Source of the DNA: Sipunculus nudus
Taxonomy: Eukaryota; Annelida; Sipuncula; Golfingiida; Sipunculidae
Assembly (NCBI GenBank): GCA_026874595.1
Contig: CM049318.1
Span: forward strand, 28,362,956-28,426,955
Length of the DNA: 64,000 bases
Reading direction: 5' to 3'
Part shown: one piece after another, positions 9,765 through 22,351 of the stretch
Layout of the letters: each line of letters begins with the position of its first letter
Position numbering within the stretch: position 1 is the stretch's first letter
Notes under the pieces: generated by a model
Databases searched by the model: none
Seen by the model: the letters and a program-made list of their open reading frames with translations, nothing else
Told to the model about the DNA's origin: nothing
Program-made: the position numbers and the translations under genes

Positions 9765-10360
9765 TTTCACCCCTAAGATAACGGGCAGTGTGAATGATTT
9801 AACTGAACTCTCCATAACCTGTTACAATCTCTTGCTGACCAAAAGAAGAACCTATGGCCTGAACATCGCCAAACTAGTTTTTGCTAATAAAACTATACTT
9901 CTTATAGCAGTACCAGATTTTCAGATTTTACCTGATGTACGGTAGAGAAGCGAGAGTAGGTTCCAGTTCATACCTGGAGAGTGAAGAGGATCTCCATAGT
10001 GATGCTATCCAAACGACAAATTGGGTGACTTTGCACCAAAAACACCTTCAAGACGCATACGGTATTTCTCGTAAAAGATTGGAACAATCCGCTACAAAAA
10101 GGAATATGTATGCTGAATGTGGGGAAAAGGATAAGCCTATCAGCATAGGTCAACAAGATTTCAAATGAAACAGCAATGTGGGAGGTCGAAACAAAATTCA
10201 GAATGCTTACCAAGCTGATGTAAACAAGGTTATTGGAAAACCAGATGGACAAGACGTGTACTGCATAGAGCCAGCTACAGGATATGGGAATTAAAACTGG
10301 GTAAACAGAAGTGAGTTGCGAATAAATCCACGTCCAGTAAACATGAATCATCTTGGAGTA
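9765..10360 (+). pseudogene. Ty3/gypsy integrase C-terminal relic
   Basis: A degraded NGQCE..F.RTLHNLLQSL segment (the region around the last acidic residue of the DDE core) is followed by a broken MYGREAR motif, then WVTLHQKHLQDAYG and KRLEQSATKRNMY, typical of the integrase end that contacts DNA. After a stop near 10168, VFK...GRNKIQNAYQ continues, giving the small SH3-like tail. Several stops and frame changes are seen. It is not part of the element at 1-5716, whose sequence differs. Confidence 0.65.
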
Positions 10361-10685
10361 TCATAACTGTAGATCCTAGTTGATTGTGAGGAGAATAAAA
10401 AGAAATTAGATACACACACCACAAGCATTGGACCATATAGAAATAGAATAGAGTTTTGAAGGCAAAATGACTGAAACAGCACTGTATCCAAGTTTATTTG
10501 TCATTTGTTGCCTTTTTAGGAGGTGATGCTCATCCTTTCTGTTATAGTCAGATAACGTAGAAGAAGTCAATGGTAAGCAAGTTGAACTTTTAGAAAATTT
10601 GTTTATCACCCGAAACAATATATGTAAAAGGAGGCACACCTACTTTTCAATCTCCGCTTTGTGTGATCTGCCTATCCTTAGGATT

Positions 10686-11690
10686 ATGGCCAATACAGCA
10701 GACAAATTAGATGGAAACATAATATTGGACATAGTATTGCTTGGATTAAAAAGTCTCAATGCATCTGTTGGGCAATTATTGTCTCAAGTGCAAGTGATTG
10801 AAAAGAACATTGGTCAGGAGTCTTGAGTCTGATAATCAAGCTACGGCTAACAGTGTTTGTAGTACCAAACCTAATACAGGAAGGCTGAATGTGTCTTCAA
10901 ATGCACCTCATGACCTGCTGACACCTGCTATGTCAAATGAAAACTTGCTTTATGAAAGCAGACCATCAAAGTCTAGAGTTTCTGATAGGAGATTTGCTGA
11001 GCTCAATATACATAACAAGTTGGTTCTTCTGCCAAATAGGACGATGCTAATGGGACACAAAACATCAAAGATGGTTCTAGCAGACTTTAAAAAAATTAGA
11101 TCCAGTAACTGTGGAGTTTTTGGCAAGCCTTTATGAAGCATGTTTCTTATGGATAATACTTGCAGAAGAAGATGCCAATAAACAACACATTGCTGAAGAC
11201 TGTCTTCCATTGATTATGTGTCAAAGGGAGACAGCACACCTTGCAACTACTGAGGAAATTCCCAGTAATTGCACCTAATGTGTTAACAGAGTTTGATCTG
11301 GAGGTAAGAAAATACCACATGGATGCACAACTGCCAGAGCCTGTGGTGGGTGGAAGGATTGACAACTGGTGGACTTCTGTATTTCAATCTGGGAAGTATC
11401 CACTTTTGTAGAGAATGGTGAAGGTCTTCTTGAGCTGTTTCCATGGCCCAGAGATAGAATCCTCTTTCAGCACAGAGTGAATGAGTGAGAATAGATTACC
11501 AATATCACCATGCATATATTCAAAGAATTCTGCCTATGTCTAACTAAGGTCCAGTTTATTCTTTATGGCTCATTAGCCACCAGCACCACAAAAAGTGAAG
11601 AGGATGGCGAAGAACCTGGCTTTTGGTACATGGACAAGAATTATTCTGTAAAAATGAAAATAATCAGTATAATCATGATTGCAAATGCAA
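10686..11690 (+). pseudogene. hAT-like transposase C-terminal relic
   Basis: Around 11290-11500, broken frames give FDLEVRKYHMDAQ, then WWTSVFQSGKYPLL and KVFLSCFHGPEIESSFS. This fits a hAT-type C-terminal dimerisation region (W...YP.L...LS...VE..FS). The preceding frames at 10599-11136 (leucine-rich helix, then a serine/asparagine-rich linker) may be the same protein, but I do not recognise them. Multiple stops show it is dead. Confidence 0.45.
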
Positions 11691-11699
11691 TTAACTGAT

Positions 11700-14130
11700 A
11701 AAAATGTTTAATAAACTGACAATTTCTGCTAGTCTGCTGAGCTATGCTAAAGGTCCTTTTTTCTTAAGGTTTTCCAGTGACAGAAAAAATAACTACTTTG
11801 GACCACCTTAATACAGAATAGGGAAATTGGCAATGAAACTGTTGGTGCCACTCTTCCTCCTTTGCTTAAAAAAAAATTTACCTCCATGGAACAGCTTTTT
11901 GTCTAGTGTTTCGTAACAATTTGACAAAACAACTACTAAAATAACAAGAACACAAAGCACCCAGGTTCTGATTTTATGTCAAGTTATATTAGTTACAAGA
12001 ACACAGAATTGTTATACGAAAATTACAGCAAGAGAAGAAATGCACTACTACACCACTGTTTAGAGAAGATCACAATTTGCTTTGTAGATAGAAGAGGACT
12101 TCAGGAACCTCTACACTGAGGAAATCTCAAACAGGTTCACCCACAAATGGGAAGACACAGCAGCACCTACTTGAAAGCTGAAAGGTGCGGTGAAGGAGCC
12201 TTCAGCCAAACAACTCCTGAATGATTTGATGTATGTACATCTGTTGACAAGTACTTAAATATTTGACCTAAAATAACTATTTGTAGCAAAATGTTGTACC
12301 AAAAACAATTATGTATGCTTACAGCAGAATAAAATCTCTTGAAATCTCTGAAACATGCAAAAAAATTTCTTGTTGGCCTGAATACATTCTTGGACCTGAG
12401 TCCCGGTGGGGAAACTCAACAAACCCTATCATGTTAAGGAAAGAAGTATGCAAAGTATTATTACTGCATATAAGGATTGCACCACTGAAAAGGCTTCAAA
12501 AGCATATCTCACATTGGATTGAAAAAAAAATTAACTGTAGTAAATTTATTTGATTTCTACAATAACAGCAATGCAGATTGAAAGACCATTTTCTCATTTA
12601 CCATAATTTTTTTCCAGAAGATATAAGCACAGTGGTCCTGTACTTGAGACCAAATCTGCTGACTCCAAAGCTGGTCAGAAGGAAAGAAGTTAAAGTCCAA
12701 AATTTAGAAACAAGAGAGCTTCATTAACATTTAAAAGGTAGAAAAATATCATTCACAGAATTTAATTAGTTCAGCTGAATGGGACATAGAAATACTCTTT
12801 CATTTTTATCCAGTTACTGTGACTTTACATGTCATCTATAAATCATTTATAAATGTCTTAATTGTAAGTTTCCAGAATCAATACTTGAAATATAGTTAAT
12901 ATGGATATGTTTACACTTTTTACATGTGTCATAATGATAATTACATGTCAAGATTAACCAAACATGGATGTACAATATCAATAAGATATGATAACATATG
13001 ATTTTATTTAGGCAAACAGCAAGCACATTCCTTCCATGCCAATAATACTAATTCCTGTAAATATTTACCAGTTTTTGCTCATTTCAAGATTCTATTTGTG
13101 TCACAACTTTGAGTTTGAAGGCTCAGTTTTTTACATTTTTTTTCCAGGTTTGGACAATGTCTACAAACAGCAGGGAATAATTGTGGCAACCTCAAGAGCT
13201 GGTTGTTGGAGATTCAGTCCTAAACTTTGAGCAGGTTTATGTATTAGTGGAGGATGTAGTATATATCAAGTTCAAACACTGCTTCAGGCAGCGGATTTGT
13301 GCCTCAAGGCCATTTTTTTGTTTAATCTTGAATACTCACTACCAGTTATGGATGTCTGGTGTTACATCCAATTAGCTTTGTATGATATCCATACCAAGTA
13401 TGACAGGCCCAGGTTCCTGGTTAAGGAACTGATTAGTATGGACTGAAACATGTTTGGTATTTCCATTGTTTTCCATATCATTATCTTCTATTAGGTTTCT
13501 TCCACCAAGACAAAATCCTTCTCATTGTCTTAATTGTTGTCTGAATATATTAAAATTACATTTATACAGTTTAAATTTTGCTGGTATTATCAATGTATTC
13601 ACCTGGACAGATTTTACAAAACAGATAAATTTCAAAATACATTTTCCCTATAATATTTAAGATTTTAAGGAATCAGGTCTTTTATGTGTTGTGTGTTTGA
13701 TTATTGGGTTTTAGCCTATTTGTCCTGAATTTTGTAAATTAGTACTTGAAAGCAATTGTAATTTATGATTGACCATCATCTATTGACAGATATTGGAAAT
13801 ATTCCATTGTTTAAAAGTTTGAGATGTTCACCATATGTAGATCTGTACATTTTTAACTGATATATAGGCCTACATTTATGCTAATATATGTAATAATTCT
13901 ATAATCTATATGTCTGATTGTAAATCAGTTATGTTAACCATTTAATCTGTTCAGCCATATAGGCAGTTGCATATAATTCTCAGAAATCAGCTCCCAGGTT
14001 CAATAAACAATCTTTGCAAGGGATATCTCAAATTCCAGTGTAAATAAGTGCTTCAACAAAAAGCTGAACTGCTAGACATTGAAGGAGAAACAGAAATGGT
14101 TTTCTTTTCAATGTACATTATCTGTTATGA
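11700..14130. other. A+T-rich DNA with faint transposon traces
   Basis: Near 12085-12240 a broken frame reads LYTEEISNRFTHKWED, similar in style to transposon-encoded proteins. Nothing else with a usable motif was seen on either strand. Confidence 0.4.
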
Positions 14131-14480
14131 TTTTCATCAAAATGTGATAAAAAAAGACTGAAAAACAATAGCATGAGGAAAATTCAGGCAGACAGTTAGG
14201 GAGAAACAATAGCCAAAAGTTTTCGCAATTTGTTGGTGGAGGATAATTGGGCACAGGTCACTCTTTTGTACTGCTAGAGACTGCTTTGGTCCAAGAGGGA
14301 ATATAAAAGTGGTTGCAGGAGTGATTGGTTGGCATTTTGTACAGGTATCTGTAACTTCAAGTCCAGAGTGAGCAGTTTTAATTAAAGAATGAACTGCCTC
14401 AACAATTTTTTCTATGGAGCTGCTGCCCTCTTTTCTCATCAAAAACACATCAAGGATTTCTTTCCAATTACAAGAATGAC

Positions 14481-15060
14481 TTGAATCTCAAGTTGAAAAG
14501 TGAGTGTTTGCATTTGCAAGCTTTTGTGACAACTGTGGGAATCTTATATTACGAGGTCACTGGACCATATTGGTCAATGCTTGAAGCAGGTCTGGAATAT
14601 GTGGACTTGTACAAATATATCCAGAAAATGCACAGTCCACTCCTTTTGTGGGAACAAGATGTCACTGTGCTTTTAGATGCAAATTCAGAAGGAGTCTTTC
14701 CTAAATTTCAGCTTGGAAAAGATAGTGAGAACAATTCCCTGTAGTGTCCTGCCGCGGACTAATTTGTTATGCGTAATGTCTGTGTTACTACTTGATACAT
14801 GCGTTGGTATGCAGCTGAGTGATTTATGGAGGTTGCCATATTGGAAGAGCGGGTAAACGTTTGTGAACATAATCCTGAGTTCTTATGTTTCATACAAATA
14901 CAAGAACATAACAATCCCTGTACACAAAAACCTCCCAGAAAATCAAATTACAATAGATACCTTGAAGGATCTAATTCATGGCTTCACAAATGTAACTGAA
15001 CATCAACTGTCAGATTTTCAACCCGGTGGACAGTTTGAAGGAGAGCCTAAGCGTTAAACA
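14481..15060 (+). pseudogene. Transposon-type protein C-terminal fragment (uncharacterised family)
   Basis: Two broken frames. The first (87 codons) has EVTGPYWSMLEAGLEYVDL then YIQKMHSPLLLWEQD. The second (14863-15057) has TLKDLIHGFTNVTEHQ, then LSDFQPGGQF. The order 'tGPyW...Y.DL...Q.l...L..W..D' then 'l..FlPGG' is known to me from repetitive uncharacterised proteins in invertebrates. No catalytic motif can be named. Confidence 0.4.
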
Positions 15061-16150
15061 CCCAAGTATTTGATTCTGTTGTAATGTGCTGCCACCTGGT
15101 TTCAGGACCAAGTGTCAATCACAAGTCTGCAACCAGCGCCATTCGCTGAGGAGTTTTGGAAAACAAGCCTTTCTGACCACAGCTTGATGTGATGTTTCTT
15201 GCTGTTAAGTGCAATTTCGTTTCTGTATAACAGAGGCTTATATGTACCAAAGAGAATGGCAACAGTTGTACACTTTTATAAAATTATGATGTCACCAAGA
15301 GGTGTACATGCTAGGTGTACTTATTACATGTTATGTCTTATATGTTTTTCAGGGTTTCTTTGATGTCCTGATGTTCTTTGATGTCCCAATATTCTGTGGA
15401 TGTCCTGAATTTATGTAACCGGATACATCAGAATAAAGCCTGGTCAGCTTATGCTGGTTGTCATTGTTGTCAGTCCATGGGGCTTCTGCCACAGTAGGGC
15501 CAAGCTATAGTCCATTTCACCACCTGCTGTCTACCTGTTTTTTTTTGTAGATGATTTACTTAAAAGTTTATATTTTTCAATATTTTCCAAGTAAACAACA
15601 TATGGAAGTGACAACCTAATATGGCAGTTAGGAATTTTACAATAAATCCCCCGTTCTTGTTTCACAACATTTTAGTCTCTTTATCATGGTCTGTAAGATA
15701 TTGTGTGTCCCTCCATAAGCAGCCATATTTGTTTTAGCTGGTTATATTTTTAGAGTGTTTACATGAGATCATTCAATCAGCAGCTGTGAGTTGAGGCTGT
15801 TTTTGCATGTGACCAATGACCTTGACCGCCATAAGTGCGTCTGATATGTTGTAAAATGTAGACTGATTTCTCATATTTTCAGAAAATTCTGTTACTCAAG
15901 TATGGCATAAGGTAGGAATTAAGTTACCTAGTTGAAAATATGGTTCTGTAATCCTCCCCTCTACACTATAATTGTTTCCCTTGAAATAAACCTAATAAAA
16001 ATTTTCATAGCAAAAAACAGATGGACATGAGGGGATGAAACAGACTATAAAACACTGCCAGTTGAAAAACCTGCTTAGAGGAAATGCTTTTTGACACCCT
16101 GACTTAAGTTAGTTTAAAAGGAGAAATGCCTCAATGCATTATCACTCCAG
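15061..16150. other. No gene recognised
   Basis: A+T-rich sequence with an AATAAA near 15432 and repeated GATGTCC/CTTTGATGTCC words at 15358-15405. No coding or structural feature can be supported. Confidence 0.4.
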
Positions 16151-16154
16151 CATC

Positions 16155-16542
16155 CTATAGTAAAACAACTATAACCCTGTCTGTGTAGCTTGACAATAAG
16201 TCTGCTGATGATAAGAAAGAATTAATGCAGTTAGCCCATGAAAAAGTAAAAGGTTTAGAAGCAAGCACAGGGAAATTGAATAACTCTATCCAACTAAAAA
16301 GAAAAGAAAAACTCAGTGCTCCCTCATTCCATCTTGTGGAGGTTGATAGATTTCCGGAGGAGATCCAGTATAAGATTCTGACGTGGGATGACAAAGGGAT
16401 GATGGTGCTTGCAGTTATAAATGGTCGACAATGGCCTGTTCTTGGCCTTCATAGACCAATAAGCATTAAAGCATTGGCGAAGCAAAAAAAAAAGAAAGGT
16501 CATGTAACACATGAGCTCTCCATAAAAGTTCTGAAACCGTAA
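16155..16542 (+). pseudogene. Hypothetical lysine-rich C-terminal fragment
   Basis: A 105-codon frame (16225-16542) begins with a coiled-coil-like stretch (LAHEKVKGLEASTGKLNN). It continues as FHLVEVDRFPEEIQYK and ends with KQKKKKG and a short tail. It may be the end of the transposon-type protein at 14481-15060, since it lies 1.1 kb downstream on the same strand and has an upstream-open frame. I do not recognise a domain. Confidence 0.3.
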
Positions 16543-16813
16543 CTAGTTCGTTATTCAGAACCAAATAGGAACCTTTATAGTATATACAAGCACAGCTGTG
16601 TCATGGGGGTCAGCACTGAAGTGTGGAGAGACAGAATAGGTTGCTTCACAAAATCTAAATTCTGGGAAAAGTCTAGGACCAACCCGCCCTTACGTCCCAT
16701 GTGAGGGTACTTAGACCCAGAAGTAAAAGCCAGGAGAGTAACAGGGAGAATACCACACCTTCCACTGGGCAACAACAGGTGAGCGATATTAGAGGATTGA
16801 GTGAATTAACCCC

Positions 16814-18290
16814 ATGGCTACACCGTTTGACCCATCCGAACTTGAAGTAAATGAAGGAAATTTGCTAGACGTTGTCAGAACACTAAATGTAAATATTAAA
16901 GGCTTAAAAGATGAGATGAAAGAAATTAAAGCAAAAAAACAAAGGTTGACAAACTGGAGGAACAGTCAAAAAGAGACAATTTGTTGTTCTTTAGCATTCA
17001 GGAGGAAGATGAGCCCGAGTCATTGTCAGACTGCGAGTCAAAGTTGATGAAAATATTGAAAGATGAAATAAACTTAGGCAACAGTGACGGTGAGATTTGG
17101 ATTTAAAAGTGCCCACAGATAACCATTTTGTGCTCCTGGAAAACCAAGGCCTGTGATAGTGAGGTATAGTAGGTACACCGAGAGAAAGTACTAGGATTAG
17201 CAAAGAAGGAACTCAAGAAATTGAATTAGGGAAATATTTGTACAGGAGGATGCTGCAGAAAGGGTCAGAGAGGTCAGGAGAAATCTAAAGCCAAAATTAA
17301 CTGAAGGGAGAGATAAAAACCTGAAAGCACAATTTAAATATAAAAACTGATAGTTGAAGACAAAGTTTTTGTGTGGGATGAGGAGACCAAGAATGTAAAA
17401 TGTATTAAATCTAGACAAGGGAGGATTCAGGCATAAAGTGATGGGAGGCCACATGTTGAACCAATCAAGAATAAGGACTGGGCCAGAGCCATGAACTCGC
17501 TAAAATTGTTAATACTGATAATTTTTCAGAGGGAAATAACTATAAAATACCACAAAATGATACAGATAAATTTCATTATTTGAATATTTGCAAAACAAAT
17601 GTTCCTTATGCATATAATGAAAGTGCAATTAAAACTGTAAATGATAGCACCGATTCAGTGTGTAATGTATATTCCGGGGATAATAATTTGCCATGTGATA
17701 CATTCAATGATGCTATACTCGACTTACTTACCATGATACAGATATAGAAAGACAAAAGACAGGAGACAAAAATGATAATGAAAATGGCTTAAATCATTTC
17801 TCTTAAGTCTGTAATCATATATAGTAAACATAAATCCTGAAATTAGTAATGATAACATATATGTGTAGTAAATCATGAGAAAAACGCAGAGGTAGAAAAA
17901 ACTGCTGATGAGGGTAAACTTGCTTATGACAGTGTACTGATGTATGTGATATTGTTGATATTGACTTCAATGTTATAGATAATAATATTTTGCACCTTTT
18001 CTGATTCAAGTTTGGTACTTGAAGAACTGTATGCACTGACTTCAAACCATGCACTGCACTCTAGCACTTTTAACCACTGTATAAACAAAGGTGGGTTCAG
18101 AGTAAACAATAGAACCTCTCCGCATCAACATTTAATATTAAAATTAATTTCATGGAATGTTCAAGGGTTAAACATTACTAAAGATGATTTTACTTTCAAA
18201 AATGTGATTACTCATTATGACTTTATTATTATAACTGAAACATGGGCCAAATAAGGTGAACAGTTTGTTAATGAGTTTCCTGGGTATTAA
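16814..18290 (+). pseudogene. Non-LTR retrotransposon (LINE) relic: ORF1 and start of ORF2
   Basis: ORF1: a coiled coil (NIKGLKDEMKEIKAKK), then, after a frameshift, KLEEQSKRDNLLFFSIQEE, DCESKLMKILKDE and pieces like KPRPVIVR and FVQEDAAERVREVRRNLKP. This is the order of coiled coil, RRM-like and C-terminal domains of L1-type ORF1 proteins, which bind RNA. ORF2: at about 18140-18290, LKLISWNVQGLN and DFIIITETWAK match the start of an APE-type endonuclease (N of SWNVQGL and E of TETW are catalytic). The rest of ORF2 is missing and the sequence passes into a 51-bp minisatellite. The clade is uncertain. Confidence 0.65.
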
Positions 18291-18303
18291 GGGCACTCTA
18301 GTG

Positions 18304-18510
18304 TACCTCAGATAGCTGGTCTGCCTTAGTGTGTTTGTGAGGCTGTAATTGGATCAGGTCAGGTGGCTGACCTGCCTTTGTGTGTTTGTGAGGCTGTAAT
18401 TGGATCAGGTCAGGTGGCTGATCTGCCTTTGTGTGTTTGTGATGCTGTAATTGGATCAGGTCAGGTAGCTGATCTGCAATTGTGTGTTTGTGAGGCTGTT
18501 GTTATGGAAC
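18304..18510 (+). repeat. 51-bp minisatellite, about four copies
   Basis: GTGTTTGTGA recurs at 18331, 18382, 18433 and 18484, exactly 51 bp apart. The unit also holds GGATCAGGTCAGGT. It follows the truncated LINE endonuclease. Confidence 0.9.
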
Positions 18511-18594
18511 TGTAACAGTTGTTACTGTAAGTAACTGCAGATATTGCTCATGTGAGAAAAGTCCATTCAGCTAAAGGTTGGCTCACAAAGGCAA

Positions 18595-19770
18595 ACTAGA
18601 ATACGGGTAGTCGACAAGCGACTACGTGTATCCGCCTAAATCAGAGTGGAATGGGTGAAGTGAGGCATGGATTGAGTGGCAAGGGGAAATAGAGTGAAGT
18701 GTTGCATATTAGCATGGATGTCTGCAGCCAAATTGTGTATGTAGGTTGCCCCCCCTACCACAAAATCCAGAAAGCCGTCCAAATTGTATACATACGCAAA
18801 ATTTAAGGCAGATAAGTCAAAACCACTACATGTATACGAGTGATTTTAGCCCGTGGCAGACAAACAGATGGATGCTGAGCAAAAATGGTTGCAGGTGGCG
18901 CCACCAGTTTTGCGTATGATATTAAAGAGCTATGTGAGAACTATACACATGCAAAATTTTGGCCCAATCGGTCAAACGGTTCCCAAGATATGAGCTTGGA
19001 TGTCTGCTGCATAAACTAGAATGCAGGTGGCGCCACCTGTCATAAAATCAAGAGAGCTGTCAGGGATGTATAAACCTGCAAAATTTTAGGCAGATATGTC
19101 AAACCACTGCCGAGATATTAGTGATTTTATCCCATGGCAGACAAACAGATGGGAGCTGTGCAAAAATGGCTGCAGGTGGCGCCACCAGTTTTGCATATGA
19201 TAAAGAGCTATGTGAGATCTATACACATGCAAAATTTTGGCCCAATTGGTCAAACGATTCGAGATATGAGCTTGGATGTCTGCAGCATAAACATGAATGT
19301 AAGTGGCGCCACCTGTCATAAAATCAGAAAAGCTATCCAGGATATTTACAAATGCAGAATTTCAGGTGAATTAGTCGAGTAACTGCAGAGATATGAGTGA
19401 TTTTAACCCAAGGCAGACGAACAGTTGAATACTGTGCAAACATGGTTACAGGTGGCGCCACCATTTTTTGTGTATGTTATAAAGCTCTCCAAGAGCTACA
19501 TTTGTGCAAAAAAATTTTCCTGATCGGTCAAACAGTTCCCAAGATATATGTGTTTATGTGTGGAAACAGACGCACAAACTGACACAGAGGCAGAGGAAAT
19601 GTCAGAGGTCAAAACAAAATCGGGGCGCAGCAGTTCACATGGGACCCGAACATAATCCCGGGTTTCTTAAAAGTCCGCCCAGCGGTTACGGAGGAGTTCT
19701 CCGGTCACCTACGCGCCGGCCGTTGGCTGAAAACATAGGATCCGCAAAACTCTGTTTTGGCAGATACAAT
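18595..19770 (+). mobile_element. Repeat-core element, family A, copy 1
   Basis: It starts ACTAGA, then has hairpin AGTCG-acaag-CGACT and the motif GTATCCGCC. The interior is made of about 140/280-bp tandem units, each with the palindrome GGTGGCGCCACC. The 3' end is TGAAAACATAG, GATCCGC, AAAACTCTGTTTT, GGCAGATACAAT, a terminal hairpin slightly decayed from the version in copy 3. There is no coding capacity. It is probably a non-autonomous Helitron/Helentron-type (HINE or pearl-like) element. Confidence 0.75.
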
Positions 19771-20054
19771 GATCATCTTGGACAGCTGTGCAAAGACAAA
19801 GCCAGTAGCATAGACTTTGATGAATTCAATGATGCAGTGTCAGAGTTTGATAGATGGCTGAATGCATGGGATGGTGCTCAGTCAGAGGTTTAGCTAGTGC
19901 TTGATGAGGCAGACAGAAAATGAAATGGAGGAAAAGCACAGTTATTTTGAGAAAATCCTCATTCCATGTGTTTCTGCCTCAAAACTATACTTAAAAGACA
20001 AAACAGTAGTGAAGTTACTGTTTGACACAGAAACTGTGGCATCAGTGGATGCAA

Positions 20055-20162
20055 AGCTGCCAAAGCTACAGTTGCCAGTTTGAGGTAGAAGTACATAAAA
20101 GTGAATTACCTGATGTCACAAAATTCACATACCTGTGATCCCTGTTTAAAGGAGATGCAAAA
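20055..20162 (+). repeat. About 105-bp direct repeat, left copy
   Basis: It runs from CCAAAGCTACAGTTGCCAG through GAGATGCAAAA and is almost identical to 20988-21094. It is gag-coding in origin. It is too long for an ordinary target-site duplication. Confidence 0.9.
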
Positions 20163-20163
20163 C

Positions 20164-20478
20164 CCTCCCCCCCCCATTCCCTCCCTGTGAATGGTGGTTT
20201 TGTTAGTAAACTGTTGTGAGCTTTTTTCTATTAATGAGAATTTTCTCTGTTAAAGTTTATACGCCAGAGTAAGCCAACCGAAAATTTTCCCTTATTGGGC
20301 CTATTATTGCCCATCCCGCCTCGTTCCCGTGTATCTAGGTCACACTTCCTTTTCCTGTAATCACATTTTTCGAAGGCGGAAGGAAGTGGACTGGGAGGGA
20401 GCGTTGTTTGTAATACAGAAAAGCTCACAACAGTTTACTAACAAAACCACCATTCACAGGGAGGGAATTGGGGGGTTT
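20164..20478 (+). mobile_element. Palindromic (MITE/foldback-like) element
   Basis: About 57 bp at the left (with GTGAATGGTGGTTTTGTTAG) is the almost perfect inverted complement of 20419-20478. Both ends run into C-rich or G-rich tracts. About 195 bp of unique sequence lies between. Another segment like the inner left part follows directly after the right arm (20483-20530). A second, half copy lies at 29275-29470. No ORF. Confidence 0.8.
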
Positions 20479-20987
20479 ATTACGTAAACATAACTGTAAG
20501 CTGTTTCTGTATTAATGAGAAGAGAACAGATAGACCTTGGGGAGGGGACACCTACCTGGAACAAAGGAACGAGAAGAACCTCAGTGCTGAGATGGTGCAG
20601 AAGACGACGTCGTCGGGGGGAACAGAAGGAGAGGACAATGATGGCCGGGAAAACTGGAGGACCTCACCCGCGGCGATCACAGGGCCCAGGGAGTAAAGGC
20701 CCGAAGCTTGAAGTTGAACATCTTTGAGATAAAAGCGGGTGAAGGTAGACGGGGACTTCCAGTAGCCCTTCTATTGCGGCTCCCGCTCATGCGCGTTGCG
20801 CTCCTGCTCAGTCTTCTCGTCCTTCCGGCCGTAACAGCCGTTCCCAGCCTTTTCTTGGTCGTTCCTCTAAACGGGGTTCAACCAAGAAATGACTCATTCA
20901 TTCCGGTCGGCGCTCGTCTCAGCGCCCATTTTCCCCCTTGGGCGGGCATCACCTCACATCGGTTAGTTCTCAGCACCATACAGTTCA
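20479..20987. other. G+C-richer insert between direct repeats, no gene recognised
   Basis: The base composition changes sharply from the A+T-rich surroundings. Frames here look accidental (arginine runs, then a leucine-rich stretch at 20755-20850). It is probably part of an inserted element or an LTR. Confidence 0.35.
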
Positions 20988-21094
20988 GGTGCCAAAGCAA
21001 CAGTTGCCAGTTTTAGGTAGAAGTACATAAAAGTGAATTACCTGATGTCACAAAATTCACATACCTGTGATCCCTGTTTAAAGGAGATGCAAAA
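20988..21094 (+). repeat. About 105-bp direct repeat, right copy
   Basis: Partner of 20055-20162. Here the sequence continues uninterrupted into TCTGAGTCACAC, which shows what the left copy looked like before the palindromic element. Confidence 0.9.
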
Positions 21095-21618
21095 ATCTGA
21101 GTCACACTATGCTACAGCAGTTGAACTGTTGCAGCAATGTTTTGTAGGAGAGAGTGCATCATATTCTCCCATATGAAGCAGCTGCTAAACCTGACTACAG
21201 CGAAACAACACAAAGTGACTTTATTGTGTGAGTTTTATGATAAAGTTCACACATGTGTGGCTTTTAAAGGCAACCCTCCATTACTGCATACAGCATCACC
21301 AGAACAGCATCGATCATCAAGGCGAACAAAATGTTTCATACCCTACAGCTGCAGTAAAGGCTGGAGACATTTTCTGGGTAAAAAGGTAGAACCTGTAGTG
21401 AGAACCTCCAAACACCTACATTTATATATAAAATATAACAAAAACTTTTAACAGTTAGGGCAGGAAGGGGCATTGATAGGGCAGGAAGAGTGTTAGGGTA
21501 GGAATGTGTACATTTCTGCCCTTACATTTAGGGTAGGAAGGACTGCCTATACTTTATCCTCTGCATACCTATATATATGGATACTGACAAATTCTAAGCT
21601 TCATGTTACCCTTGTAAA

Positions 21619-22330
21619 GTGTTAATGCAAAGTGACACTTTTTTCTGGAAACTGGAAAAAGACAAATCTGCTTACAAAGCATGTGAAAAGTATTTCCTCT
21701 ATGACCAAGGCGACTTGTTGGTGGGAGCCATTACAGCCGATGGGACTCAAATATTCACCATGTGTAACACGGTAGCACAGGCTCTGTACAACCTGGCCAT
21801 GCTATACTATGTCTGTGATCTAGATTATACAGAGATCTACTCTCAGATCTTGGGGGTAATCCACCATTTTGTTTTGAAAGACACCATTGATTTTTCAATG
21901 TACTTAATTCAAGTTCAAACCTAATGAAATGATATTGAAAATGCAGAAATCAATACACATAAAGTTCAACAATCAGGAACAAGAAATTTAAGGAAATTCA
22001 AAACTCAAAGCTATTGGCAGAATTCTGAAATATAAGGAAATTTATTAATTTTGTTTCAGAAAATTTCAAGTTGGAGTGGACAGTCTATGGAAGGAACACA
22101 AAACACAAACGTTGGTGTTAGATCAACTAAATACTGTATACATCCAGCAAGTGGTACGGAACAGAGAGATTATTGCTGAAATCCTGTTGTTAGCCCAACA
22201 AAACATAACTCAACAAGGGCATGTTGAGAACTGAAGGAACTCAGGTGGGGTTTCTGATGTTACCATGGTAACCTTTTTATAACTGGAACATCTTTGATCC
22301 AAGGATATTCCTGGGCTAAGAGAAAAACTG
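21619..22330 (+). pseudogene. Transposase fragment: partial unit and spacer before the 339-bp array
   Basis: The frame at 21619-21924 ends with the same 65-residue segment that makes up the array units (GTQIFTMCNTVAQAL, YYVCDLDYTEI). It is preceded by a unique N-terminal part (SDTFFWKLEKDKSAY). It is therefore the oldest or founder-like copy, not in register with the array. 21930-22330 holds a lysine-rich broken frame with no motif. Confidence 0.5.
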
Positions 22331-22351
22331 AAAACTCAGTTAGCTGCAAAT

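Larger units (their letters stand above)
19775..21210 (+). pseudogene. BEL/Pao-type gag relic, interrupted
   Basis: Right after family A copy 1, frames read FDRWLNAWDGAQSEV, then EEKHSYFEKIL and KLPKLQLPVFEVEVHKS. After the interruption, VTKFTYL.SLFKGDAK and SHYATAVELLQQCFVGES follow. The LPKL.LPVF..., KF.YL.SL..G.A and Y..A...L...F pattern is the gag-like DUF1759 region of BEL/Pao polyproteins. A segment of about 105 bp (20055-20162) occurs again at 20988-21094, with about 825 bp between, so the relic is split by an insertion flanked by a direct repeat. Stops are frequent. Confidence 0.55.

Noticed and set aside
16814-17047. Stand-alone coiled-coil host protein
   Set aside because: Frames continuing after the shift show an L1-type ORF1 and an endonuclease start, so it is a LINE relic.
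20708-21016. 102-codon ORF with a leucine-rich stretch resembling a signal peptide
   Set aside because: It lies in a G+C-rich insert, crosses into the duplicated gag sequence in another frame and has no motif.
21440-21540. GTTAGGG/TTAGGG-like words suggesting interstitial telomere repeats
   Set aside because: Only a few words with irregular spacing and extra bases (TTAGGGCAGGAAG); not a telomere array.
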